From the NCBI GenBank assembly GCA_958450365.1, contig CAUEEP010000928.1, positions 731,501 to 795,500 on the forward strand: a stretch of 64,000 bases of DNA. Reading direction: 5' to 3'. A program made the translations under genes and the position numbers. The notes under the pieces are model-generated. The model was not told the DNA's origin and did not search any database. It saw nothing but the letters and a program-made list of their open reading frames with translations. Every line of letters begins with the position of its first letter. Position 1 is the first letter of the stretch. This stretch comes from Mesorhabditis belari (taxonomy: Eukaryota; Nematoda; Chromadorea; Rhabditida; Rhabditidae). Positions 24,216 through 35,537 of the stretch are shown here, one piece after another.

Positions 24216-24456
24216 TACATACAGCACTGGACAATGAAATATGATATTGGAAAAACGATCGTCACTTTCGCGCGCCTGTAAATCCGTTGTCTTTGAGTTT
24301 AAACTATTAGTGTTATACATTTTCTGAAAGTTCTTTTCAAGGGCTACACAATGGTAATATTAATATTTAGAAATACGGTAAAGACAAGGGAGTTACAGAC
24401 GTGCGAACGTGACGATCGTTTTTCAAATATGATATTTCATTGTCCAGTAGTGTAGT
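24216..24456. mobile_element. Palindromic MITE (CACTGGACAATGAAATATG ends)
   Basis: CACTGGACAATGAAATATGA at the left and TATGATATTTCATTGTCCAG at the right are inverses. The inner blocks AACGATCGTCAC / GTGACGATCGTT and CGCGCCTGTAA / TTACAGACGTGCG also pair. Its right end is about 340 bp upstream of the start codon at 24793. Confidence 0.85.
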
Positions 24457-24792
24457 TCTTATTGCTACGGACCTCTACAGCCAAACGACTGGATTGCAAT
24501 TTTTAAGACTCCATTTTTTTTTATCGTCACCAACTTTTATCAAGGAAAAACGGGTGAAATCGTGCTTTTGTCTAACAGATAAACTGAACCCTCTTTTCTC
24601 TTTTCATAAAAGAGATTTCCTCTTTATAAAAGAGTGGAGAGACCTTCACCCGGTGACCTATATCGAGTCCTCCCCTTTTTCATTCATTGGAGAGCCGGCT
24701 GAAATCGAAAAAGAAAATCCCATATCGAATTCTTCGATTTCCTCTAATTTTAGATTTCAAACTTATATTCATTTCATCTTTTTTTTTAGATA

Positions 24793-26507
24793 ATGCTCCG
24801 AGAGGCCGTTTTTCTATTGTTTGCGGTTTATTGTACAGCTGAGCCGACTCGAGGCACGCGATGTGCAAAGAATCAAGTTGGTTTTTCGAAAATTTGATAT
24901 AAACTTTATGATATAATAATCAATAGATGAATATTGATGAAATCAATTATTCAACAATTTTAGGTGATCAACAGATTGACTGTTTATGAAGATGGAGCTT
25001 TGGAGGCAGAGTGTGGACCGATCCCGTGTGGAATGAGTGCGATGAGGTTGTTTTCCAAGTCGTGCAAGTCCATGAATTAAGCTTTTTTAAAATTTAAACA
25101 ATACTAAACTAGTTGAAAAGTTAAGGAATAGAGTTTGAAAATTCAATTTTCATTTAATTTCATTTAATTTTCAGATGTATTGAGGATCAAACGTCGTGCC
25201 GAGCTGACACTGATGTGTTCTCAGGGATGAGATGGGCGGCGAATGGACAAAGGTTTTATATAAGAAAAAAAAGATATTATGTTATATATTATGTTATATA
25301 TTATAAAATATAATAAATATTAGATACTAAACTAGAAATTATCATTCAATAATCCTATAATCTTTTCAGTGTTCTCCTTCGATGCTGTACTCTGAAAGTC
25401 GCTAATAAGATCTATGTGGGAACGGATTTGGTCTCTGCTGGTAAATAGCTTAACAATCAACTATTTTAATTAGATAAAAACTTAAAAAATATATATGTTA
25501 CGTCCGAATCTGAGGAGACGTCCATCTCCGATCCGGACGTCCGAATCTAAGGAGATTCATTCTCCTCTGAAATGGACGTCCATCTCTGAGTCGGACGTCC
25601 GTTTCAGAGGAGAATGAATCTCCTCAGATTCGGACGTCCGGATCGGAGATGGACGTCTCCTCAGATTCGGACGTAACATATATATATATAATAACCTAGG
25701 ATCTTACTATGTTGGTGGGCCAGTCTCTCAACAAGATTTGTACGGTCAAGGCGGTCCCGAATACGATTTCATCGCGAATATCAGAACTGAACAGTTAGTT
25801 TCATTTTATCACTGATTAGATATTGTTTTCGTCTTATTAACTAGTAATTTTAAATTCCAGAGGTGGTGTACGGGTATGGGTTTACCGTATAATGTGTCCA
25901 GTTGGAGCAGAAGATGTCGAGACACAACCAGGGGAAGAACAAGAAGAACAAGCACAAGAAGAGCATGAAGAACATGAAGAACATGAAGGACATGAAGGAC
26001 ATGAAGGACACGAAGAACAAGAAGAACAGTAAGAAAGCTAGGAAAATACTTACACTTTTAACATGTTGTCATGGCCGAGTGGTATTCTAGTCAGTTACCT
26101 TTAACATGTTGTCATGGCTGAGTGGTATTCTAGTCAGTTCGTAACTGAACGAGTCACGGGTTCGATCCTAGCAGCCAGAAGATTTGACTCTTTTTCTTGA
26201 TTTTTTGGTTGGTTTTTTTCTCTGCAAAAACTTTGCAATAACTTCTTATCCATGTAATGTAAATGTATTAATAAATGTATTAACCTTTTAGAGTTCAAAA
26301 GAAGCACTTTGAGAAGAGAAGAGATTATCTTTTGAAGAGACTGGGAGCTCATGGAGCAGCTGAGAGCATTGATGAGGTAAGGAATCTTTTGCTCAATTAA
26401 AATCAAAATAAATTTCTATTTACTATTTTCAGATGCCAGAAGAGGTTGCGGCCGAGGATGAAGCTGTGAATCCGCTTCAATATCGACCAGCCAACATGAA
26501 ACATTGA
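24793..26507 (+). CDS. Secreted Wart-like protein without Hint, with an acidic His/Glu tail (8 exons, 245 aa)
   Basis: Exons 24793-24876, 24964-25046, 25175-25252, 25370-25440, 25700-25793, 25861-26028, 26292-26376 and 26433-26507 give 738 nt in one frame. A TTTTTTTAG acceptor 3 nt before ATG suggests trans-splicing; AATAAA is at 26593-26598. Residues 1-16 form a signal peptide (MLREAVFLLFAVYCTA). The centre resembles the second half of the Wart domain of the neighbouring gene: LRCC against LQCC, then G..Y.GG.V, EYDFIANIR against GFDLITNIK, and VWVYRIMCP against YELTVTRMNCLP. After it comes a tail with about six EEH/EGH units, flanked by Gln/Glu runs, that could bind metal. No Hint domain or cleavage Cys motif is present. 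It is head to head with the warthog gene, which supports shared descent. Assignment to a named nematode family is not made. Confidence 0.8.
25497..25685. mobile_element. Near-perfect hairpin MITE with repeated GGACGTCC palindromes
   Basis: The left end ATGTTACGTCCGAATCTGAG and right end CTCAGATTCGGACGTAACAT are exact inverses inside TA-rich flanks. Almost the whole 185 bp can fold on itself. GGACGTCC or its one-base variants recurs about every 30 bp. The insertion is in intron 4 of the Wart-like gene, directly before the acceptor ATAACCTAG. Confidence 0.9.
26061..26180 (+). other. tRNA-like sequence with a duplicated 5' part, in an intron
   Basis: A box (TGGCTGAGTGG) and B box (GGTTCGATCC) lie at tRNA spacing between 26110 and 26175, ending AGCAGCCA. 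The possible acceptor stem (GTTGTCA with TAGCAGC) has mismatches and the anticodon arm is imperfect, so it is more likely a tRNA pseudogene or tRNA-derived repeat than a working tRNA. A 40-bp copy of its 5' part (AACATGTTGTCATGGCCGAG) lies just upstream. Both are in intron 26029-26291 of the Wart-like gene. Confidence 0.55.
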
Positions 26508-26509
26508 TT

Positions 26510-27514
26510 TGCTGAAAGAAGCGCCAAACTTCAACTTTACAAGAATCTCACCCCCACAAAAAACATTCCACAAACTCACAAAAATGTTCTCAAATAAATC
26601 TCTTTCTCTGATTTTTAACAATCCACATCAAAATCTTGCATAAATCTTACAAGTTTTGAAAAATGAAATCTTTCTTTTGACAGCAAGAAGTTGGCATAAA
26701 AATTGGGTTGCCGGTTTCACACTTGATGAAGTTTCCCAGATTGGAGAGATCTCTTTCTCACAAGAAGTCTGTCACGAGAGAAAAAGAGATATCGCTGAGG
26801 GGTTTCATCGTTTCATCTTTTCATCGTGAATCCCTTTTCTCCTTTTCTATATCCATTTCCTCTTCTTTTTCTCTATGAGATCCCCCAGGGAGCACCGCAT
26901 TTTGCTCGTCTTTTCCGGGCACAAAAAAAATCGGCTCCTCGACACCCCTTTCCCTTCTTTCCCCCTCTTCTTCCCCCTCTATAGCTCTTCTCGAATCTCC
27001 ATCCGTTTTTCTTTTCTATCCAGGCCATGCTCACAAATGGGTGGTGTTCCCCCTTCTTCTCCCGCACACGAACAAGTGAAATATGTGTCACTTCATTGGA
27101 AGAAAGTTTTTTTTAAGGAATTCTTATAAGTAACCAGATTTTTCATTAACTTAATAAAAGCGCTCAAACTTTGAATTTAGTTTTAGCTAAATTCAAAGTT
27201 TTGAAGAAAGTTAAACCATGATCATGAAGAATCAACTGGCCTAAAGTGTTCAATTGCCTTGTCTGATGAACGGGAAAAAGTTTTCATATTTGGTGAGTAG
27301 AGAGATTCACTAGAGTGGGCACTATGAAGAAAGAAAAAAAAGCAAGCAGCGGAAAGAATCTCACACATGCACACTCTTCCAAATACAAACTTTATCGGGG
27401 GATCGGGGGGAGTACTTTGAGGAGGGGACACTAGAAGAAGAATGAGAATGAGAAGAAGGGGAGGACCATGTGGAGAAGAAGGAGAAGGAAATGTGCATTT
27501 GTGAAAGAAAGAGA

Positions 27515-27545
<31 letters not shown>

Positions 27546-28980
27546 AAGAAGAAGAAGAAGAAGAAGAAAAGAAAAAGACCTAGAAGGGGAGATCGAGGAG
27601 GGATGGGAGAGATGGGCTCCCCTTGGACCCTTCGCTTTCTTCTGCTCCCCCCTCCGACTTGAATCTCCGTCTCGATACACACATCAGGATGCTCTCCTTC
27701 TTTTTCGACACTCTGTAATTGGTAGCCAATTGTACGCGGCTCCTTTTCTTTCTTTTTCCCTTCAACAACATTTTCTTTCGTGCTAGATGGTCTTCTCTAT
27801 TAGGAATGCTCATAGTGCAAAACAGAAAAGCAAGTATGAATATCTATATCTTTAAGATATATTTTGATGTAACTTTTTGCTAATTTTAAATGAAATTTGT
27901 ATTCTTTTAAGTTTACAATTTAGTTTTTCTTTTCCTACTTATCCTGGCTTTTCAATTAGACGCTAAATTTCTGAATTGCTTTTGAGTTTTGATAAAATTT
28001 AATCAGATATTAAATTTAAAATTTTGATCTTATAAATAGCAAAGTTAGCAAAGATCTTAGCAAAGTTTACTATGAGATTTCATCAAATAAGCTTTTATTA
28101 GATTGTTTTTAAAATTAAAGTTAAAACATTGGCAAATTGAAAGTTGGTAAACTTTTTTGTATTTTCTATAAAACATATTTGATGAGCCAATTGAATTAGA
28201 CTTCTCTAAATAAAAGTTGTATATTATCTAAGAAATGCTTAAGCCAAATTTGAGCAACTTTTGAAACGAATTTGAGCAAAAATTCAAGTTTCTCTGAAAA
28301 TTCTTTGAATGGAACTATAATAAAAACGATTGATTAGACCTAGCTGAAAATTTGGCTATTTATCTAAATTGTTATGCTCTTTCTTTTCTTTATTAACACT
28401 AAAATAGGTTTATGTGGAAGAAAGGACTCAAATCGTTTCATCGAGTGTTCATCATTTTTGATTTCTCAACTTGCCCTCCTAGAAATCTACAAAATCGAAG
28501 CTTTTCTAGGATCTGTCAAAAGCCTATTTAAGAGAATAAATGGGTCTTTTTATTGGTGAAAACTGTATATTAATTGGTGCACTAGTTATTTCTAAAAAGT
28601 CCAATGAATAAGTGTACCAACTTTCGAGTTGCCAATCTAGTATTTCTAAAGTAAAATTATATCGTAATCAAAAATCCCTAAAGATCGCATGGTTAGAGAT
28701 TAGAGATCTCATGGTTCATAACTATACAACTATTGTTCATCATTTTTGGTTCCCCAACTTCTTGCCCCTCTAGAAACCTACAAAACCTCTTTTCTAAATC
28801 TATCAAAAGCCTGTCTTAGAGAATAAATAGACCTTTTTATTGGTGACTACTGTAGATTCATTGGTAGTTATTTCTAAAAACTCTAATGAATAAGTGTACC
28901 AACTTTCGAGTTGTCAATCTAATATTTCTAAAGTAGAATTATATCGTGATCAAAAATCCCTAAAGATCACATGGTCGGCG
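26510..28980. other. Gene-poor region with purine/pyrimidine tracts
   Basis: Past the poly(A) signal of the Wart-like gene I see only C/T- or A/G-rich tracts and a (GAA)n array (27515-27570). There is a perfect hairpin around 27167-27203 (AACTTTGAATTTAG...), and the first of two diverged direct copies of a roughly 300-bp segment (28385-28700 and 28740-28975). Long open frames over the GAA array are composition artefacts. Confidence 0.55.
27515..27570. repeat. (GAA)n trinucleotide array
   Basis: About 18 uninterrupted GAA units on the plus strand. A complementary (CTT)n-type tract lies at 30938-30985. Confidence 0.95.
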
Positions 28981-28983
28981 TTC

Positions 28984-29300
28984 TATTGGGTTGGTGGAAA
29001 AGTCCTTTCCGATTTTTTGGGAGAGTACCTTAAATTTGTCCAATTTTGACGTTTTATAGCTCATCCTAAAGCTGAATTTAAGATCATTTGACCAATCGGA
29101 TCGATTGGTAAATTGGGCTCTGCCGCCCTTTACTAAAATAGCTGTAAAAACTTTTAGAAAAGAGATATCTCAAAACGGTTTTTACCAATCGATCCGTCTT
29201 GAATTCAGCTTTAGGATGAGCTATAAAACGTCAAAATTGGACAAATTTAAGGTACTCTCCCAAAAAATCGGAAAGGACTTTTCCACCAACCCAATATATG
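28984..29300. mobile_element. Palindromic mariner-type MITE (ATTGGGTTGGTGGAAAAG ends)
   Basis: ATTGGGTTGGTGGAAAAGTC at the left is the inverse of GACTTTTCCACCAACCCAAT at the right. Arms extend through GATTTTTTGGGAGAGTACC and GACGTTTTATAGCTCATCC, so most of the 317 bp folds. The TTGGGTTGG end is shared with the mariner relics at 46-47 and 60-62 kb. Confidence 0.9.
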
Positions 29301-29307
29301 ATGTATT

Positions 29308-29765
29308 ATATATATTGTGTCCGATTTAGATTTCCGTCCGATTTAGATTCAATCTAAATCGGACGTCCGATTTATCGCGGACGTCCGATTTAGATTACAG
29401 TCTATATCGGACGTCCGATACAGATCGAACAATAATAAACGTGCTTAATATATGTTCTTAAGCGTTTTTTTGCAATTTTCTGCGCTTTTCAAAGAAATTT
29501 TCAAAGAACATATGTTAAGCACGTTTATTATTGTTCGATCTGTATCGGGCGTCCGATATAGACTGTAATCAATAAAAGACCTTTGAAAAATGCAGAAAAC
29601 TACAGAAAACGCTTAAGAACATATATTAAGCATGTTTATATTATTGTTCAACCCATATAAGATTTAGATTGAATCTAAATCGGACGTCCGATATAGACTG
29701 TAATCTAAATCGGACGTCCGCGATAAGTTCAATCTAAATCGGACACAACATATATATTGTGTTAT
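29308..29765. mobile_element. Nested hairpin element with ATCGGACGTCCGAT repeats
   Basis: The left end TATTGTGTCCGATTTAGAT is the inverse of ATCTAAATCGGACACAACATA at the right. Several palindromes of the type ATCGGACGTCCGAT recur. Inside, a second inverted pair (GATCGAACAATAATAAACGTGC and its inverse) repeats three times, pointing to nested insertion or inverted duplication. Ends and GGACGTCC words resemble the element at 25497-25685. Confidence 0.85.
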
Positions 29766-29769
29766 ATAT

Positions 29770-32035
29770 ATCCCAATATATTGGAGGGGATGGACACTCA
29801 GTCACAATTAAAAAAAATTCTTTTTAAAATGAAAGTAATTTTTAAAATTAAAAATGAAAGTACTTGAAAACTGTACTTGAAATGAAAGTAGTTGCTAGTT
29901 GGTAGAGGGTTTAGAAAAGAATAATATAGTTGATATAGCACTTGAAACACTTGTTAAATAATCTGTTTAAAAAAATAAATATTTATTTATGAGATAAAAC
30001 GCTAAAAAGGAAACTGGGATCAAAAAAGAATAAAAAAAAGTGAACTCACAAATCTTTGAAGCAATCCAATCTTCATCTCAATTTTGGTCTATTTTCTGAA
30101 AGTTTTTCATAATATGCTTGCATTCAAACAGATTAGCCCTTTTTTTGGGGACTTTTTCAAATTTAACTCAAACTGTTTAACTCAAACAAAACAAAACCGA
30201 GCTCAGAGTCCAGAAGTGGTTCATTCCTTTTGCAGATTCCCTTTGCGTTTAGCGCTTCTTTATCAAACTTTATCTTTATCCCGTTAGAGCCGCTAGGTTA
30301 TAGAACCCATAGATCCCATAGAAGCCATAGAAAAATAGATCCCAAATTACATACGACAAATTCAGTCAAGAAACATCCTTTCCATTTTCAAGAAACAAAT
30401 AGAGGCTCTAGATCTAACGGCTCCCTCTCGTAGGTAATCTGATTATTTGCATTTTCACTCTATCTTGTATCTTCGTACCTTTCTTTTGTCTCTACATTTA
30501 TGACCCCGCTGTGCATTTCTCTATGATTTATTGGGTTTCACTTTATCATCTGAATAAGGATCATTATATAAACTTTTAAAATTTGGAATTCCAGATGAAT
30601 TCTGACTTAAAGTCAGTACTTTGCTGGGTAAAGAGTCGAAAAACTTATGTGGCCTCAGTCCCTAATGTCAGTGTTATGTGCCTCAGTCCCCAATTTATTG
30701 GGTTTCACTTTATCATTACTGGTATCAATTAGCTTGAAATTTTCTCACTTATATCCAATTTACATTGCATAAGACGAATTTTCCTTAATTTACAAGTGAT
30801 AATATGCGTTGGTGTTAATTTTATTCATAGCAAAGGCGTGGTTGGCCCTTCTGCCCTTCTCTTTCCTTATGGAGCGGCAAAGAGACTCCATTCCCTTCTT
30901 CTTTTTGAGGGATATTCGATCGGTCTTTTCTTTTTCACTTCTTCTTCTTCTTCTTCTCTTCTTCTTCTTCTTCTTCTTCTTCTTCATCTTCTTTTTCTTT
31001 TCCTTTCTTATTTTCTACATCTTCTTTTTCAACCTTTTCTTCTTTTAGCCCCTCAAAAGTGCCCCTCAAAAAAAAGCCGTCCCTTTTCCATTTCTTCTTT
31101 CATTTCAACGATCACACCTTTGTGTGCTAGTTCCAAAGTTATCATCACTCTTAACACCTACCGTATTCTATTCTAATAGAAGACTATCGTTAGGCTATCA
31201 TTTAAAATAGTTTTTAAGAGTTTAAAAATTTTTGATTCATGTTGGAGACCCTTATCTACTTTTTCAGCCGATTTTGGGAGGTTGAAAAAAAGAAAACCAT
31301 CGTCTTCTATTAGTATAAAGATGAGAAATATTATTTTTAAATGCTATCTTTCTAATTTCATTTCTATCTGATTACATATCAAAAGATTTTTATGAAATTT
31401 GGAAGTCATCTACTTTGTACACAAATAAGAAATCTGTATAAATTCCTTTAAAGTCATACTTTTGAGTCATTGAGTCATCAAATAATTGAACGATTCAATC
31501 TTCAAGTTCTAGTTGTTCACTTTACTTATAAGAATCAAATAATTGTCAAACCAAAAAGATGTAGTGTACTTTAAAATGTAGTGTACTTTTAAAAAATAGA
31601 GTTATGTTTGGGTTTTATTTAGGTTAATTATTTTTTTGTTTTAATAGAATATCCCTTCTTTTCCCCCGTAGAATTGTTTTCATTTCTTTTCTAGGTAGAT
31701 CGGTGTTTCGGCATTAACTCGATTTGAAATGCATGCTGAGTGGGGTGGTCAGCTTTGAAAAAGAAAAAAATGGGGGAAACAAATGAGGGGAAAGGTCATT
31801 TATTCACCAACAAGAGACAAAACCTTATTTCGATTCGACTGAATACTAAGCAACCCTTATTTGATAGTAGCTGTGAACTTTGATCTAATTTTTATGAATA
31901 AATCTTTTCCCTTTATCTATTAGGTTTAACAGAAAGTGCTTTATGTAAGCCACTAGACTCTATCAGAAGTGAGTTTTTCTTTAGCTGATTTTTCTAGATT
32001 CTTTATCTGATTATTCTAGATTCTTTATCTGATTA
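29770..32035. other. Intergenic region without a supportable gene
   Basis: AT-rich sequence with (CTT)n at 30938-30985 and short direct copies of TTATTGGGTTTCACTTTATCAT (30528 and 30697). I find no splice-flanked coding exons on either strand. Confidence 0.5.
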
Positions 32036-32039
32036 TTCT

Positions 32040-32570
32040 ATTAGGTTGGGGAGAATGAGTCGGCGCCGAAAATCAAAAAAATGTCTAAAACTTCTATTCG
32101 ACTTCGTCAAATAATATGCGTTTGATATGAGTAGAATGGTTAACTAATTCTCTACAAAATGACATTTAAAAGAAAATTCAAACAGCGCCTCCGCTCAAGA
32201 AAAAGCCATTTTTTCACAAAAACTACAAACTGTGATCTAGAAAAAACCATTGGTGGGATCTTCCTGCAAATTTGGCAACTTAAGTAATTGAATGTGCTCT
32301 ATCTTTTTTATATAAACACCAAAGAAGGTTTATGTGAAAGAAACTGTTCAAATGATGAGTCGGACTCTTTGCCATTTTAACCAGCTGCGTTTGGAAGTTC
32401 ATAAACTCCACGAAAGAAAAGCTTTGTGGAATCTCTCAAAAGTGATTTTGTAGAGAAATAGTGGATCCTTTTGATGAAACCAAACGTATGTTTAAAGAAG
32501 GCTTTATGTGTGCAAAAAGTCCCTTTAAAGTTGGGCGCCGACTCATTCTCCCCAACCCAATAGATTCTTT
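32040..32570. mobile_element. Inverted-repeat element (GGTTGGGGAGAATGAGTCGG ends)
   Basis: TTAGGTTGGGGAGAATGAGTCGGCGCC at the left matches the inverse GGCGCCGACTCATTCTCCCC-AACCCAATA at the right. Between them is about 470 bp of AT-rich sequence with no transposase frame. Confidence 0.85.
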
Positions 32571-32574
32571 ATCT

Positions 32575-34315
32575 GAAGTGATTCAGTGACTTTTTGATGG
32601 CTGACTTCAACCAATCTTTTAGTAATTGAAATACCATGGAATACCATGAAAAACCTATTAAAATTTTTAATAAAGCACGATTTTAGGTAATGCTTTTTCT
32701 AGAATTTTTCAAAAAAATATTTGTAAATAATAAAATAAAGTTTACAATTCTTCTTGTGAACAGTGGAGATTTCAAATAAATTCTTTTTCAATACACAGCA
32801 TCTTTAGCAAAAGGTTTTAGCTAAAAATAAAGATTATAAACGGTAATTATTAACAAAATTGGTTTTGTGAAAAAACGGAGCTAAATTTAAGATGAAAAAT
32901 AACATTTTTTTTGCCATAATCGCAAATATTTTACCGCAAGGTTGCACTAATTTTTAAATAATAAAACTAATAAATAATAAAACAAAGTGTACAAATATAA
33001 ATTAATGGTTTCGTTTTTAAGAAATTCCAGAAAAACTTCCAGAAACTAATACAAAATCTAGAAGATTACCGTAATCTACTAATATGAATAAGTGTCTGAA
33101 AATTGACTGAGTTAATAAAAACATGACGGTACGCGATTATTTTAGCGAACAATAAACCTTGTCTTTTCAAATTAAATAGCTATGATAGAAACTAAAGTTT
33201 TGATATATTCGTGCTTTGATAGATGGAAAGTATGAGATATTTCCTCTCCAAACTATCCATCTCCCATTCCTCCACCATCATCTTTTCTTTCAAATTCGAT
33301 ACCCTTTTCATCTTTCTTTTCTTCTTTTTCATTTATTTCGATAAGCTCATTTGTTCGTTTCTCTGTTCATTTCTCATTTCTTCAGCTCCCATCTCATCTC
33401 CATCCGCCCATTCTTCCATTTTCCTCCTAATTGTCCATTTTGTGGTTGAGAGAAGCTATTTTCTTTTCTTTTTTCTCTTCATTTACCCCTTAGGGACCAT
33501 CCCAATTTCTTGGCTTTTTCTCGTAAAGAATCGACTAAATAACCTCTCTAATTTACTCCCAATCGACTTGAGCCGTTTTGGGGAAAAGAGAAAATTTTAA
33601 GGTCTTCCTCATTTTTACGAATGTACTTTGTGCTGAAAACCTAGCCTTTCTGGTACACTTTTCTGGTACTTTCTGGTGTTTTTCCTCACGGCAACAAAAC
33701 ATTTTACTCCTCGCATCTTTACTTTCATTTTTTTCCAGACTCAACAAAAGTCTATCAATTTCCGGTCCTCAAAAAGATAATTGCAAAAAAAAAAGCTGTA
33801 TTACATTGTATATTTCATATATTTCATATACATTCAAATCGTATTCCCTTTTAGTGATTAGTTTGAGCTATGTCATTTTTTTTGTGGGAGATTTTGTGGG
33901 ATTAGTGCTTGGGTTTCGTTGACCTTTGGCATTTGTCGTTTTTGTTTTCTCTTTTCTCAAAACATAACAATAATCTCTCATAAAAGAGGATTTTTGTCTG
34001 AAAATGAGTTTTTTTCGAAACTCTTTTTTTTTGTATTGTGTGCGAAATTTTCAAGGATTTGTTTTGTGGGGAAATCTGTTTCTTTTTAGCCCTCAAACTT
34101 CCTTTTTTTTGAACAACCCTTTCTCTTCAAGAGAATCATAAATTCAAGAAAATTACAACAGCAATTACAACTACGACAAGCAATGTTTTCATTTGTTTTC
34201 TTCATTTTTTAAAAGAAACTTTTGAAGTTGGTTCTTTGAAATGCTAGACCTTAATCTTGTGAAGGTGTAGTGATATAATCGTTTTTTATAAATTTACAGC
34301 TCAATATCTTCTTTT
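32575..34315. other. Intergenic region without a supportable gene
   Basis: Pyrimidine-rich plus-strand tracts give long but low-complexity open frames (for example 33223-33600). I see no splice sites of the local type around them and no motif, so nothing is called. Confidence 0.5.
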
Positions 34316-34323
34316 AAGGACAT

Positions 34324-34650
34324 CTAAAAAGCAAAAGAAAAGCGCCAGTGTTCTTTGTGCGGGGTGTTCTGACGAGATGACGAGGTGTTCTTTGTGCGGC
34401 CGCTTAATCGCTCGCAACCTGGCACACCCTCCCGATAGATAGGTGTTCCCTTTTGGAATCCGTAAGGGGAAAGAGCGCTGAGTGACTGAGCCGACCTGGC
34501 GCCGCGAGCATCACTATGCCCAAACTCCCGAGACCAATTCCCGGCCCAAATTCGACTGCATTTCTTTACAAATCCCATAGAACCAAGACACTTTGGCTTT
34601 AGTGAGGAGTGAGATTCCAATTCCCCTCCCTTAAATTAAAAGTCTCTTAT
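34324..34650. repeat. Dispersed GC-richer repeat, related to 49060-49690
   Basis: Words such as CACTATGCCCAAA, GACCAATTC, GGCTTTAGTGAG and AATTCCCCTCCCTT recur in the same order in 49060-49170 and 49640-49690 (CACTATGCCCAAATGC, GGCTTTAGTGAGAATCGG). The pieces seem to be two members of one repeat family, one split by other DNA. The minus-strand frame over it is not supported as a gene. Confidence 0.5.
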
Positions 34651-34922
34651 CCCTCGCATCATTTCATTTGTTTACAATTCTTCACTGAATTCTGACAAAA
34701 TTTTATACACACCCATCAATCCAAAGCTGTTAATCTCATAGCAATAAGCTCAAAATCAGACTTTGTCCAGTGAGTATTCGAAATGATAAAAGGTACGGAT
34801 AAAAGGTGAATTTAATCCCAAACTTTGTACACTGTCCAGTACCTGAGCCAGTTGAACTGGAGCCTTACGCAATAGCACCAAAATCACGCTAGCTGATGTT
34901 CAATCAATAGATTTATTTCCAA

Positions 34923-35045
34923 TACTATTGGGTTGGGGACAAGACTGACAACCAACCCCGGCCATCTAAAGCAGACCCAAAACAGTAAAAGGCCGGAGGG
35001 AGCACCCACATTTGTGGCGCCGGTCTAGTCCCCAACCCAATAGTA
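34923..35045. mobile_element. Short MITE (CTATTGGGTTGGGGAC ends)
   Basis: ACTATTGGGTTGGGGAC at the left and GTCCCCAACCCAATAGT at the right are exact inverses bordering 90 bp of unrelated sequence. It shares the TTGGGTTGGGG end with the element at 32040-32570. Confidence 0.9.
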
Positions 35046-35537
35046 TCCCCATAAAAAGTTGTTGTTTTTCTTTCGAATGATGGGTTGTCCAAAAAAAAAA
35101 AAAAAAATTTCTCCGTTTCTTTTCTTTTCCTTTCCTCTTTTTGGTTTACAACGTGTCCAGGTCTCAAATCTCTTTTTTCCCTCTTCTTCCCCATCTCGGG
35201 ATTTTGTGTGTGAGGCAATTCTTTCCTTTTCTTTCTTCCCCTTTTCCCATATCATATACTTTTCCTTTTTCTATACACTTATCCCATTAACTTTAATTGC
35301 TTATTGTATAATTGTTGATTTTTGAGATGATTTTGAAATGAACTTTAGGTGAATGAATGAAAGCTAACCTTTTTCTCCACTTTGTCAGCTTTTTTTTTTA
35401 TTTTTAACTAATTTTATATTTTATTTCAGATCATTCTGTAGCTGTAGATTTCCCCTTGATCTATCACCGATTCAATTTTCTATCCCCATTTTTTTCCTCT
35501 CATCACTCCAAAATGTATTGTCGTTAATGCGAAATCG

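Noticed and set aside
27222..27813. Minus-strand frames up to 152 codons with poly-Leu or poly-Phe
   Set aside because: Produced by the GAA array and flanking purine tracts; no splice context or conserved motif.
30796..31176. Plus-strand 126-codon frame with Ser/Leu runs
   Set aside because: A by-product of the CTT-rich tract.
34324..34620. Minus-strand 98-codon frame
   Set aside because: It lies in a dispersed repeat also present at 49.1-49.7 kb, where the frame is not kept.
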